Shown: piece after piece, positions 8,016 to 16,712 of the stretch
Numbering within the stretch: position 1 is the stretch's first letter
How the letters are laid out: every line of letters starts with the position of its first letter
Origin: Bacteroidaceae bacterium
Lineage (GTDB): Bacteria; Bacteroidota; Bacteroidia; Bacteroidales; Bacteroidaceae
NCBI GenBank assembly: GCA_017540585.1
Contig: JAFYAT010000132.1
Location: 1 to 37,965 of the forward strand
Length of the DNA stretch: 37,965 bases
Reading direction: 5' to 3'
Translations under genes and position numbers: made by a program
Notes under the pieces: generated by a model
Told to the model about the DNA's origin: nothing
Databases searched by the model: none
Seen by the model: only the letters and a program-made list of their open reading frames with translations

Positions 8016-8635
8016 TTAAGGAAGTACACAAGCGATGGTCCGCTGCCGCTGGAGTCTATGCCAGTTGTGGAGACGCTTGCAGCAAACCGACGAAGCTCGA
8101 CTGATGCAGTAGTGCGTGAGAGACCAGTCAGGCGGACATAGTCGGATATGCGCATTATCTGGTGAGAGGACAGATAGTCACGAGCTGCATTGAGACGCTG
8201 CGGAAGGGTGAGACGGCATCGGTTGATGCGCGAAGTGTATCCTCGTACAAGCTTGCATTCGTGATTAAGTGCACTGACGAGCTTCTTGTCCGCACGGTAG
8301 TTCACGTCTCGTATTATGATGCTTGTCGCGTTCCTCTTGGTCGTGCCTTCCATGTCCTCCACGGTCTTGTCCTTGTCCACACCTAATGACATGCTGAAAC
8401 ATCCGAGACCATCAATTGTGACACTGAATCCCTGACGCATCAGCTCCACAATAGCTTCGGTCATGCGATGTATGGTCATTGCCGCAACGCCTTCCGACAG
8501 ACCACGCAAAGCCATCTGCCTTAACAGGTCCTTGTGTGTCATATTGCCTCGTGTCTCGATGCGATAGTAACACTTCTTCTCTCCCTTGTGGTGGATGTCT
8601 GGCATCTCCTGCTTGATGTACTTTATCATAATCAT
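8003..8635 (-). CDS. HU-family (HU-HIG type) DNA-binding protein
   Basis: The 210-residue protein has an HU-like fold in residues about 1-125, of the divergent Bacteroidales HU-HIG type (PF18291), with TRGNMTHKDLLRQMALRGLSEGVA, a central VTIDGLGCFSMSLG segment and a basic arm (KRNATSIIIRDVNYR). Residues about 145-205 look like a helix-turn-helix (ISDYVRLTGLSRTTASVELRRF). It is expected to bind and bend chromosomal DNA as a nucleoid or regulatory protein; targets are unknown. Two starts are possible (Met1 or Met3); the longer is given. The gene is preceded by a long leader that contains four 21-bp hairpin repeats, so autoregulation through its own leader is conceivable but unproven. Confidence 0.8.
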   Translation of the reverse strand: MIMIKYIKQEMPDIHHKGEKKCYYRIETRGNMTHKDLLRQMALRGLSEGVAAMTIHRMTEAIVELMRQGFSVTIDGLGCFSMSLGVDKDKTVEDMEGTTKRNATSIIIRDVNYRADKKLVSALNHECKLVRGYTSRINRCRLTLPQRLNAARDYLSSHQIMRISDYVRLTGLSRTTASVELRRFAASVSTTGIDSSGSGPSLVYFLKHNE

Positions 8636-8674
8636 ATAGATTTAGTTAGACATTCTGCTATCATTAACTCGTCG

Positions 8675-8882
8675 TGTAACTAATGTAAGTTACTGACATA
8701 ACCAATAGAAAGTTCTGCGGTAGTTGATATTACTTGTTCGGCAAGTTGTGAACCATCGTTCACAACTTGCGAACGAAGGTTCGGAACTTGTGAACCTTGG
8801 TTCGCAAGTTGTGGGCTACTGCCCAAAACTTGTCTGATAAGTATTCTTCGTTGATTGGCGAAGTATTGTTGACTATCAAACA
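8675..8882. repeat. Composite 21/22-bp periodic repeat array (copy 1)
   Basis: The core is four adjoining 21-bp units at 8747-8767, 8768-8788, 8789-8809 and 8810-8830. Each holds a small hairpin with a 4-base centre. Three have GAAC-N4-GTTC; the fourth has GGGC-N4-GCCC, so both arms have changed together. On the left, three looser 22-bp units run 8675-8740. On the right, AAGTATT recurs at 8839 and 8861, again 22 bp apart. The array lies in the predicted 5' leader of the HU-like gene. Confidence 0.75.
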
Positions 8883-8897
8883 AATTTGTTTCAGTTG

Positions 8898-8929
8898 CAA
8901 ATGTACTTTTTATTGGTGAGACGCACAAA
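8898..8929 (-). promoter_or_regulatory. Promoter of the HU-like gene
   Basis: On the minus strand, TTTG (8929-8926), a 20-bp spacer and TACATTTG (8905-8898) match the Bacteroidetes consensus at all fixed positions. The start near 8891 gives a leader of about 255 nt that includes the whole 21-bp hairpin array. Confidence 0.7.
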
Positions 8930-8990
8930 ATAAATTGAGTAAATAATGAAAATAATCGATAATAATGAATGAAATAAGAATGAAACTATG

Positions 8991-8998
8991 TATCTTTG
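8991..8998 (+). promoter_or_regulatory. Probable -7 element of the thioredoxin-fold gene
   Basis: TATCTTTG fits the consensus exactly and lies about 84 nt before the ATG at 9082. A clear TTTG at the -33 distance is missing. Confidence 0.5.
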
Positions 8999-9081
8999 CC
9001 ATGCAGTATGAAAATACAAGCTAATATCATATAGGAAGAAAGATAATAATTCAACTAACTACAAATAAAACAAATAACGGT

Positions 9082-11475
9082 ATGAAAAGTAAAGTGATTA
9101 TAACTCTACTAATTGCTATGCTATCCGTCGTTGGATATGCAAAGAACAGGACAGTGGTTTGGAACGAAGTTGAGGTCGAAACAAATAAGTACTGGGACGT
9201 AAGTAACGGAAGTAGGATTGAGATAACTCGTGTGGAGTTGGCTGATGATGAGACTCGCATCTGGCTGCACGTCGAGACGCTACCTGAGTACTGGTTCAGA
9301 ATAGAGACATCAATGGAACTGCGAACAGGTGATAAGCGTTACCCTATAAAGCGGATTGACAAGATGGAGCTTGGTAAGGAGAAGTATTTCAGGGAAACTA
9401 ACTGGAAGGACGACATCGTATTAAGCTTCGAACCGCTGCCAAGTAACACAACGACTTTCGACTTTATTGAAGGAGACGGCGACAACTTCTATAACATCTA
9501 TGGTGTGCATAACAGCAAGAAGGCAAAGAATGAACTGATTACGTCAAACTGGAGAAACGAGAAGACGGGTGACTGGGAAATTGGCTTCTATGAAGACTTT
9601 GCGATATACGACTGCAAGTACTGGAACTATAAGAAGAAGGTGAAGTCAGGTGACAAGTATTCGATTGTTATGGTGAACGGCGACACGGAACTAACTGTGA
9701 GCGTGGGCAAGAACAATGGAGGAAAGCGCACAATAACAATTGGAAACCGAAAGAATGAATACTCGCTGATTAATGGCAGCACAGTTGGAGACTACCCTGA
9801 CAAGGAATGGAATGCAAGTCTGAAGGATAGTCACTATGTGATAGACACAATAACGTTCAGAGGTTGGTTAAAGAATATGCCAGAGGATGTAAAGGCAAAG
9901 GGAAACGAGTTTGCCGTTCTATACGATGACATCTTTACAGATAAGCATAAGTCGATCAGGTGCAAAATGGATTCATTGGGCCGTTTCGAACTGAAATGTC
10001 CTTTCATCAATACCACGGAAGTGATGTTTGACTGGATTCACATTTATGAGAAGGTAGTATTGGAACCAGGAGAGACATACTACTTACTCTATGACTTCAA
10101 GCAAGGAAAGAAGCTCTTCATGGGCAGTAGCAGTCGATTGCAGAATGAAATTATTGCACACAACATCAGGTGGTCAAGTAACAGATTGCTCGAAAAGACT
10201 TTAGATGCCCACGAACTACTTGAAGGATTAAAAAGCGACAAGCAGAAGAAAATAGAGGAGATTAACAGGATAGTTGCTGAACATCCTACCGTGTCGGAGC
10301 GATACATCAACTACATGAAGGACAGGATGCGAGTAACAGAGGGACGCGACCTGATGCAGGGAAGGTACTGCATCAAGAACAGGAATGTGCCTGATGATTA
10401 CCTTGAATATGTGGGCGATACACACTGGAAGAAGCGTTCAAAGCCATACACGGTGTATGGTGATTTCACAACGTTCATCAGAGACTACATTGAACAGCTT
10501 GTCCTAAAAAGATTCAGTGTAGATAGAGGAGAGTATTTCTTTATTACAGACGAATATGCAAAGCGATACATACTGAAGAAGTATAGTGAGGAAGGAAAGC
10601 TGTCAATAACTGATGATGATTTAGCTTTGATGCTGAGATATGCAGACGGATATAAGGAGAAGATGAATAAGATTGACGATGAAAACATAGAAGAGCTTCG
10701 ACTGATTGTTAAAGAGTTCAATGAACAGGAATACGTTAAGCAATACAACAGGCTGATGGAGCGGGAAGACATTAAAAAGATATTGGAAGAAGAAAAGAGT
10801 ATGCTTACGATATATAATAGGCTAATGATTCTTGACTCAATAGGCTGCGACCAGGACTTGCGTGACATAATAATCGCAAAATACTTATTCAAAGAACTGG
10901 ACCACGACTGCAAACCACTTAGCGAAATAGCTATGCGCTATCTCGAAGACAACGTGAGAATGCCAGCTGCCAAAGCGTTCGTCAAAACGGAGAATGACAA
11001 GTATCTCGCCCTGCAACGAAGGGACATCACAAAAATCAAGAGCCTGAAGAGAGCAGTGGATGTCAGTGAGATGAGCGATGGAGAGAAAATAATTCGCAAG
11101 TTGATTGAACCATACAAGGGCAAGATTATTCTCATCGATATATGGGGCACATGGTGCGGAGGTTGCAAGAAGGCTCTGTCGCACTCTGACGAAGAGTATG
11201 AACGTTTGAAGGACTACGACATGATATTCATGTACCTTGCGAACGAAAGTCCGGAGGAGTCATGGAAGAATGTTATCAAGGAATACAACGTACTGGGCGA
11301 CAACGTAGTGCACTACAACTTGCCGAAGGATCAGCAGAATGCAATACAGAGCTTCCTTGATGTACACTCATTCCCCACATACAAGCTTATTGACCGCGAC
11401 GGTAACATACTCGAAATCAATGCTGACGCCCGTGACCTCGAAAGGTTGGCAGGAATAGTGGAACAGATTAAGTAA
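9082..11475 (+). CDS. Large secreted protein with C-terminal TlpA-like thioredoxin domain
   Basis: This 797-residue protein has an N-terminal signal peptide (cleavage likely after the GYA of residues 18-20). Its thioredoxin-like domain spans about residues 655-797 and has the redox motif WGTWCGGC (Cys692 and Cys695). SFPTY, with the cis-proline expected in this fold, and a final IDRDGNIL complete the pattern. Such domains act in the periplasm as thiol reductases or cytochrome-maturation-like factors. The first 270 residues look like beta-sandwich material, and the middle (about 390-640) is helical and charged; I do not recognise a family for either. Bacteroidetes carry many large TlpA/AhpC-TSA fusions of unclear role. 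The gene appears monocistronic, followed by a long hairpin. Confidence 0.75.
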   Translation: MKSKVIITLLIAMLSVVGYAKNRTVVWNEVEVETNKYWDVSNGSRIEITRVELADDETRIWLHVETLPEYWFRIETSMELRTGDKRYPIKRIDKMELGKEKYFRETNWKDDIVLSFEPLPSNTTTFDFIEGDGDNFYNIYGVHNSKKAKNELITSNWRNEKTGDWEIGFYEDFAIYDCKYWNYKKKVKSGDKYSIVMVNGDTELTVSVGKNNGGKRTITIGNRKNEYSLINGSTVGDYPDKEWNASLKDSHYVIDTITFRGWLKNMPEDVKAKGNEFAVLYDDIFTDKHKSIRCKMDSLGRFELKCPFINTTEVMFDWIHIYEKVVLEPGETYYLLYDFKQGKKLFMGSSSRLQNEIIAHNIRWSSNRLLEKTLDAHELLEGLKSDKQKKIEEINRIVAEHPTVSERYINYMKDRMRVTEGRDLMQGRYCIKNRNVPDDYLEYVGDTHWKKRSKPYTVYGDFTTFIRDYIEQLVLKRFSVDRGEYFFITDEYAKRYILKKYSEEGKLSITDDDLALMLRYADGYKEKMNKIDDENIEELRLIVKEFNEQEYVKQYNRLMEREDIKKILEEEKSMLTIYNRLMILDSIGCDQDLRDIIIAKYLFKELDHDCKPLSEIAMRYLEDNVRMPAAKAFVKTENDKYLALQRRDITKIKSLKRAVDVSEMSDGEKIIRKLIEPYKGKIILIDIWGTWCGGCKKALSHSDEEYERLKDYDMIFMYLANESPEESWKNVIKEYNVLGDNVVHYNLPKDQQNAIQSFLDVHSFPTYKLIDRDGNILEINADARDLERLAGIVEQIK

Positions 11476-11498
11476 CAGGTAAACAAGTCTTACATACG

Positions 11499-11540
11499 TA
11501 ACAGCGATTAGACGGTTGCATAACTGTTTAATCGCTGTTA
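11499..11540 (+). terminator. 19-bp hairpin after the thioredoxin-fold gene (hairpin family A)
   Basis: Arms 11499-11517 and 11522-11540 pair over 19 positions around the tetraloop GCAT. The two imperfect positions are G-U pairs only in a plus-strand RNA, as expected for a 3'-end structure of the plus gene ending 23 nt upstream. The stem TAACAGCGATTA resembles the hairpins at 23106 and 36798. No strong T-tract follows. Confidence 0.6.
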
Positions 11541-11597
11541 GTTATATTGGACAAACAATGAATATTACCTTATATAATAGGATTTTGGTAGTTATGA

Positions 11598-11629
11598 TTT
11601 CCTTATCTCAGTAATTTAGATTAACTTTG
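11598..11629 (+). promoter_or_regulatory. Promoter of the C26/M19 fusion gene
   Basis: TTTC (11598-11601), a 20-bp spacer and TAACTTTG (11622-11629) fit the Bacteroidetes promoter with one mismatch in the -33 box. The predicted leader is about 40 nt. Confidence 0.55.
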
Positions 11630-11675
11630 CACATCAATGTAAAAATCTGCAAACAGAACCATAAACAATCAAGCG

Positions 11676-13520
11676 ATGAATTATGACTGGAAAGGCGAAT
11701 ATGCCACTATAAACACAGGCTTCAGCAGTAAGGAAGCACGTCCTGTCATAGCTATAAGCGGCAACTATGACAAGGAGACATGCATGCTGGCAGAAGGTTA
11801 TTACCAATCAGTGCTCAAGGCAGGAGGTATCCCGATGATAATACCACCGTTCTACGAGACAGACCGACTCGGCGAACTGCTGGACAGGGTGGATGGTATC
11901 ATCTTCTCAGGTGGAGGCGACATCAATCCGCTACTGTTGGGCGAAGAGCCTGTTAAGGAGCTGCACAGCATCACTCCAGAGAGAGACATGCAGGAACTGC
12001 TACTGGCTCGCCTTGCCTACGACCGTCAGATACCGATGCTCGGAATATGCAAAGGCATTCAGATAATCAACGCAGCGCTCGGCGGCACGCTGTACCAGGA
12101 CATTCACACGCAGATAAGGGATGACAACGGAAACACAGTTAGACTCATCAAGCACTCGCAGGATGAAGACCGTCGCTATCCTTCGCACACCATACACATT
12201 GAAGAGCAGAGCATACTTGGCAAGATATACGGAACGACGTTGCACGTCAACTCTTTCCACCATCAGGCTTGCAAGGAGGCAGCGCCATGCCTCAGAGTTA
12301 CAGCCACAGCCGCCGATGGAGTGATAGAAGCAATAGAGAGCAACGAGCACAAGAGCATACTCGGAGTACAGTGGCACCCAGAGACTTACGTACTCAGGAA
12401 CGACACCGAGATGCTACCAATCTTCGAGTGGTTAGTTGGCGAGTCAGCCGAGTTCAAGTTAGCCAGGAAAGTGCATGACAATATCATAACGCTTGACTCT
12501 CATTGTGACACACCGATGTTCTTCAACCAGAACATCGACTTCAGTTCACGTGACCAACGCATCCTCGTTGACCTGCACAAGATGACGGAAGGTCACCTTG
12601 ACGCAACCATCATGGTAGCTTATCTCCAGCAGCAGAACCGTGACGAGGAGAGTCTGCTCAACGCTACAGCCAAAGCCAACCAGATACTCAACCAGATTGA
12701 AGACATGGTTGCAAGGAACTGCACCGCAGTAGATATCGCACAAACGCCGCTCGATATAGCACGGCTTAAGTCACAAGGTAAGAAGGCGATAATGATGGGC
12801 ATAGAGAACGGTTACGCCATCGGTAAGGACATCCGCAACGTAGAAGCTTTCCGTAACCGCGGTGTGGTATATATGACCCTTTGCCACAATGGTGACAACG
12901 ACATCTGCGACTCAGCGAGACACATAGTCAACTCCTGCCAGCCACTCGACAGCAGTATCGACCCGACAGGAGTCAGGGGAGAACATGGCGGCGTTTCGGA
13001 CTTCGGTGCAAAGGTCATTGCGGAGATGAACCGCGTGGGAATGATGGTTGACCTGAGTCATGCAAGCGAAGACAGTTTCTATGACGCACTGGAGATAAGT
13101 AAGTTCCCAATCGTGTGCAGTCACTCGTCAGCCAAGGCACTGTGCAATCATCCACGCAACCTCAGTGACGACCAGATGCGGTCTCTCGCTAAGGCAGGAG
13201 GCGTTGCACAGGTAACCTTCTATCACGGTTTCCTCAGGGAGAACGGTCAGGCAACAATACTCGATGCAATCGAACACCTTAACCACATGGTCAACGTGAT
13301 GGGTATAGAGCACGTCGGCATCGGTACTGACTTCGACGGAGACGGAGGCGTACCAGGACTTGCAAGTGCAAGTGAACTCATCAATTTCACCCGACGACTT
13401 CTTCGTGAACGATACACTGAAGAGCAGATAAAACTCATCTGGGGAGGCAACTTCCTCCGTGTTATGAGTTTGGTACAAAATGGTGCTCTAACAAGTCAGA
13501 AAAGTGCTAATAAATCATAA
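11676..13520 (+). CDS. Fusion of peptidase C26-type glutamine hydrolase and M19 membrane dipeptidase
   Basis: The first 255 residues form a class I amidotransferase-like domain of the PuuD/gamma-glutamyl-GABA hydrolase type (peptidase C26). Its nucleophile is Cys125 in GICKG, and His234 and Glu236 in WHPE complete the triad. Residues about 262-600 form a renal-dipeptidase-like M19 domain. All expected zinc ligands are visible: His276 and Asp278 in DSHCD, Glu377 in GIENG, His462 in DLSHAS, His483 in CSHS and Asp552 in GTDFDG. Both active sites look intact, so the protein may first release gamma-glutamyl groups and then split dipeptides, for example in glutathione-like or peptidoglycan-peptide breakdown. 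No signal peptide is seen, so it is probably cytosolic. Substrates are inferred. Confidence 0.88.
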   Translation: MNYDWKGEYATINTGFSSKEARPVIAISGNYDKETCMLAEGYYQSVLKAGGIPMIIPPFYETDRLGELLDRVDGIIFSGGGDINPLLLGEEPVKELHSITPERDMQELLLARLAYDRQIPMLGICKGIQIINAALGGTLYQDIHTQIRDDNGNTVRLIKHSQDEDRRYPSHTIHIEEQSILGKIYGTTLHVNSFHHQACKEAAPCLRVTATAADGVIEAIESNEHKSILGVQWHPETYVLRNDTEMLPIFEWLVGESAEFKLARKVHDNIITLDSHCDTPMFFNQNIDFSSRDQRILVDLHKMTEGHLDATIMVAYLQQQNRDEESLLNATAKANQILNQIEDMVARNCTAVDIAQTPLDIARLKSQGKKAIMMGIENGYAIGKDIRNVEAFRNRGVVYMTLCHNGDNDICDSARHIVNSCQPLDSSIDPTGVRGEHGGVSDFGAKVIAEMNRVGMMVDLSHASEDSFYDALEISKFPIVCSHSSAKALCNHPRNLSDDQMRSLAKAGGVAQVTFYHGFLRENGQATILDAIEHLNHMVNVMGIEHVGIGTDFDGDGGVPGLASASELINFTRRLLRERYTEEQIKLIWGGNFLRVMSLVQNGALTSQKSANKS

Positions 13521-13567
13521 AAGTGACTGTGCTAATTATAAAAAACATTAAAAAGAGAGGCATACTC

Positions 13568-13598
13568 TTTCTTAATGAGGAAATTGTTTGTAATTTTG
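13568..13598 (+). promoter_or_regulatory. Promoter of the DUF6242 lipoprotein gene
   Basis: TTTC (13568-13571), a 19-bp spacer and TAATTTTG (13591-13598) fit the consensus with one -33 mismatch. Transcription would start near 13605, which puts an upstream in-frame ATG at 13607 almost at the RNA end and supports the start at 13631. It may drive the envelope cluster downstream. Confidence 0.55.
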
Positions 13599-13630
13599 CG
13601 AAATAATTGTCATATTGCACATTAAAGATA

Positions 13631-15016
13631 ATGAAAAAAATATATGCTATTCTCGCACCGCTAAGTATTGCCGTGCTTTCTTTTACAAGTTGTATCTCTG
13701 ACGAAGAGGTTGTCACATCATCCGAATGTGCCATAGTAAGCTTCAGCGTCGGCGATATCAAGAGTGCTGTAACCGTAAAGAACGCAAGTGGAAAAGACAC
13801 TGTGGTTTACAAGACCATCGGTGGTAGCGAGATTAAATTCAACATAGACCAGGTAGGTGGAAAGATATATACAGTCGATTCACTTCCTAACTGGACTGAC
13901 CTCACTGCCGTAGTACCGACATTCAGTGCCTATGGCAATGTGTTCGGACAGAGGAATATCAACGCAAAAGACTCATTATACTACTATATCACAAGCAGTA
14001 AAGACTCATTGGACCTCAGTAAGCCATTTGACATTTACGTCATTGCAACTGACGGTGTGTCAAAGAAGCACTACACTATCGAGATGTACAAGAGAGAGGC
14101 AAACACTGATACTCTTGAGTGGAAGCTTGACAATATCAATACCACATTCGGCGAGAACAACAGATTTGCCGTTGCAGGCAACAAGCTCTACATGTTCTAT
14201 GAGAACAATGGCGAACTGTTCGTATCATCAACAACTAACGGAACTGAGTGGACAGTCAAGAATACAAGCGGAATCAACTACGAGACTGTAACTGCATTTG
14301 AAGATAAATTATACGCCCTTGGCGAAGACTCATACATCTACTCATCAGCAGACGGTGACAACTGGGACAAGGCATCATCCGTTACAGTAGAAAGAATCCT
14401 TGCAGCCGACAAGTTACGTCTGTACGCTTATGACGGAGCAAAGATTATCGGTTCATCAGACCTCCAGACATGGGAAGTATATGGTGATGAGAAAATGGAT
14501 ATGCTTCCTGAGACTTGCATATCTATCCAGAGCATAACATCAAGAACAAACAAGAACATCGAGCTTGTAACAATGGTTGGTCTCTCAAGCAACAATACCG
14601 ACAACGCAGTAAGCTGGTTCAAGGTAAGTGCTGAGGACAAGAACATCGACCAGAAGTGGACATACACAGAAAACATCAAGGTAGATGACAACTACTATGT
14701 ATATCTTGCAGGTTCAGCACAAAGTCCAATACAGTATATAATACAACTCGACAACAACAAGTACAAGTTCCCATACCTTGAGGACCTTAGTACTACGGTA
14801 TATGACAATGCTATATTCGCAATCGGAAAGAACGATGGTAAGTATGACTACATTTATCGTTCAGACGACAACGGAATATCATGGCATCCATTGACAAGCA
14901 AGTATCCTCTTCCTGAAGGAATCAACGACGACACAGCCAAGGCATCAATAATGACCGTAGGCAACGAGTTGTGGATTGTCAAGGGTGGCAATATCTGGAA
15001 AGGTAAGATACAATAA
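13631..15016 (+). CDS. DUF6242-type lipoprotein with beta-propeller-like repeats
   Basis: With the start at 13631 the protein has 461 residues and a clean lipoprotein signal ending in FTSC (Cys21), followed by ISDEE. An ATG at 13607 in the same frame would put eight extra residues before the signal and nearly coincide with the predicted RNA start, so it was rejected. Residues about 30-155 are a beta-rich domain. The rest contains Asp-box-like repeats (TTNGTEW, SADGDNW, SSDLQTW, RSDDNGISW) typical of BNR or sialidase-like beta-propellers. I assign it to the Bacteroidales DUF6242 family. Its place just before the DUF6089-uppS-bamA genes suggests an envelope role, but the molecular function is unknown. 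Confidence 0.78.
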   Translation: MKKIYAILAPLSIAVLSFTSCISDEEVVTSSECAIVSFSVGDIKSAVTVKNASGKDTVVYKTIGGSEIKFNIDQVGGKIYTVDSLPNWTDLTAVVPTFSAYGNVFGQRNINAKDSLYYYITSSKDSLDLSKPFDIYVIATDGVSKKHYTIEMYKREANTDTLEWKLDNINTTFGENNRFAVAGNKLYMFYENNGELFVSSTTNGTEWTVKNTSGINYETVTAFEDKLYALGEDSYIYSSADGDNWDKASSVTVERILAADKLRLYAYDGAKIIGSSDLQTWEVYGDEKMDMLPETCISIQSITSRTNKNIELVTMVGLSSNNTDNAVSWFKVSAEDKNIDQKWTYTENIKVDDNYYVYLAGSAQSPIQYIIQLDNNKYKFPYLEDLSTTVYDNAIFAIGKNDGKYDYIYRSDDNGISWHPLTSKYPLPEGINDDTAKASIMTVGNELWIVKGGNIWKGKIQ

Positions 15017-15077
15017 CAAACGGATGTGAAGTCTATAATCCATAATATATAGATTGAGATTTACAACAAAAGGAATC

Positions 15078-15746
15078 ATGAGACTCAAAAGCCTTATAAC
15101 ATCAATTACTTGTCTGTTAGCCATAGCAACCAACACTATGGCACAGGAGCTTGAATACAAGTATGAGATTGGCGGTCTCTTGGGCACATCCTTCTATCTT
15201 GGCGATGCCAACACGAACAAGCTGTACAAGAACAACAGACTGGCTGGAGGTGCGATGCTCCGCTACAACATCAATCCACGTATGGCTTTGAAGTTCGACA
15301 TCTGTGCAAGCGGCATCTCAGGCGATGTAAAGACAACAGGCAACTATATCCCTGAACGTAGCGGAATGAGCCAGTCATTCAAGAATACAGTATGGGACAT
15401 CGGCTGTCAGTACGAAATAAGCTTCTGGGGCTATGGCACAGGAAGGGGATTCAAGGGAACTAAGCGTTTCACTCCTTACATACAGTTGGGTCTCGGATTC
15501 ACATACAGCAATGAGCTATGCCTCAACTTCCCATTAGGAGTAGGCGTAAAATACAAGATTGCAGACAGGGTCAACGTAGGACTTGACTGGGCAATGCACT
15601 TTGCCACATCAGACAAACTGGACGGAATATCCGACCCATACTACATCAAAAGCGGATTCCTGAAGAACAAAGACACTTATTGTAACACACTTCTTTACCT
15701 CACTTACGATATCTGTCCTAAACTCCGCAAGTGCAACAATGACTGA
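15078..15746 (+). CDS. DUF6089-type outer-membrane beta-barrel protein
   Basis: The start at 15078 gives 222 residues with a standard signal peptide ending in TMAQ; the ATG at 15054 would add eight polar residues and is less likely. The mature part has alternating beta-strands with a small-barrel outline: YEIGGLLGTSFYLGD, the repeated turn regions, FTPYIQLGLGFTY and VGVKYKIADRVNVGLDW. That matches the DUF6089 family, which in Bacteroidales commonly lies directly before uppS and bamA. It probably sits in the outer membrane; its function is unknown. It lies 61 nt after the DUF6242 gene, probably in the same transcript. Confidence 0.8.
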   Translation: MRLKSLITSITCLLAIATNTMAQELEYKYEIGGLLGTSFYLGDANTNKLYKNNRLAGGAMLRYNINPRMALKFDICASGISGDVKTTGNYIPERSGMSQSFKNTVWDIGCQYEISFWGYGTGRGFKGTKRFTPYIQLGLGFTYSNELCLNFPLGVGVKYKIADRVNVGLDWAMHFATSDKLDGISDPYYIKSGFLKNKDTYCNTLLYLTYDICPKLRKCNND

Positions 15747-15855
15747 TGAGTTTGTAAGTTTTTAAGTTCGTGAGTTTTTAAGTTTTTTAGTTCTCGCGGA
15801 TTTAGAGTGCTTAAGTTTTTAAGTTTGTAAGTTCTTAAGTTTTTGAGTTCTTGCT
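15746..15855. repeat. RAGTTYKT octamer tract (second copy)
   Basis: A run of degenerate octamers (GAGTTTGT, AAGTTTTT, AAGTTCGT and similar) begins next to the DUF6089 stop codon. It is of the same type as the tract at 7583. It separates the DUF6089 gene from uppS. Confidence 0.6.
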
Positions 15856-15864
15856 GCTTTCGAT

Positions 15865-15878
15865 AGGACTTCAGTCCT
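15865..15878. repeat. Short palindrome AGGACT-TC-AGTCCT
   Basis: A 6-bp perfect stem with a 2-base centre lies in the spacer before uppS and is followed by GACTTTTAATAA. It could be a weak terminator or a protein site. Confidence 0.35.
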
Positions 15879-15917
15879 GACTTTTAATAATAGAAATAGA
15901 AAGAAACTAACAACAAT

Positions 15918-16655
15918 ATGTACAAAGAACAAGTAGATATGAATCGAGTGCCACAGCACGTGGCAATAATCATGGACGGCAACGGTCGCTGGGCCCAGGC
16001 TCGTGGTATGGAACGTACTATGGGACATCAGGCAGGCGCAGAAACCGTTCACGACATTATGGCAGCGGCTGTAAAACTCGGAATCAAATATCTCACATTA
16101 TATACATTCTCCACTGAGAACTGGAACAGACCAGAGGCTGAAGTCTCTGCTCTTATGGCTCTCCTCCTCAAGCATCTTGAGGAAGAACTATTCATGAAGC
16201 AGAACGTGCGCTTCAGAATCATCGGAGAGAAAGAAAGACTTCCTAAAAACGTTCGTGAGGCTTGCGAACAACTTGAAGAGAGAACAAAGAACAATTCTGC
16301 ATCATGTATGGTTCTTGCACTCAGTTACTCTTCAAAGTGGGAGATAACAAATGCTGTAAAGAACATTGCAGACAAAGTAAAGAAGGGAGAACTTAACCCT
16401 GAAGACATCAATGAGAAAACAATAGACGAACATCTCGCAACATCTTTCATGCCAGACCCAGAACTCCTTATACGTACTGGAGGCGAGCAGCGTCTCAGCA
16501 ATTACCTCCTTTGGCAGAGTGCTTACTCTGAATTCTACTTCACAGATGAGTACTGGCCAGACTTCAACGAAGAGTCTCTCTGCAAGGCCATTGTGGATTA
16601 TCAAGGTCGCCAGCGTCGATTCGGCAAGACAGGCGAACAGGTAGAGACAAAGTAA
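15918..16655 (+). CDS. uppS: Isoprenyl transferase (undecaprenyl diphosphate synthase)
   Basis: The enzyme condenses isopentenyl diphosphate onto farnesyl diphosphate to make the C55 carrier lipid for peptidoglycan and surface glycans. The family signature is present: [10 protein letters not shown] with catalytic Asp20, then [12 protein letters not shown], and near the end [23 protein letters not shown] in consecutive segments. At 245 residues it has normal length. The cytosolic enzyme is encoded just before bamA (57 nt), a standard Bacteroidales order. Confidence 0.96.
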   Translation: MYKEQVDMNRVPQHVAIIMDGNGRWAQARGMERTMGHQAGAETVHDIMAAAVKLGIKYLTLYTFSTENWNRPEAEVSALMALLLKHLEEELFMKQNVRFRIIGEKERLPKNVREACEQLEERTKNNSASCMVLALSYSSKWEITNAVKNIADKVKKGELNPEDINEKTIDEHLATSFMPDPELLIRTGGEQRLSNYLLWQSAYSEFYFTDEYWPDFNEESLCKAIVDYQGRQRRFGKTGEQVETK

Positions 16656-16712
16656 AGGAGTGTTACCTTTTAAAACAATCATTACGAATTAGAAAAAGAT
16701 ACTCAATAATAA

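Noticed and set aside
8747-8830. CRISPR-like palindromic repeats near the HU-like gene
   Set aside because: A strict 21-bp tandem without spacers does not fit CRISPR.
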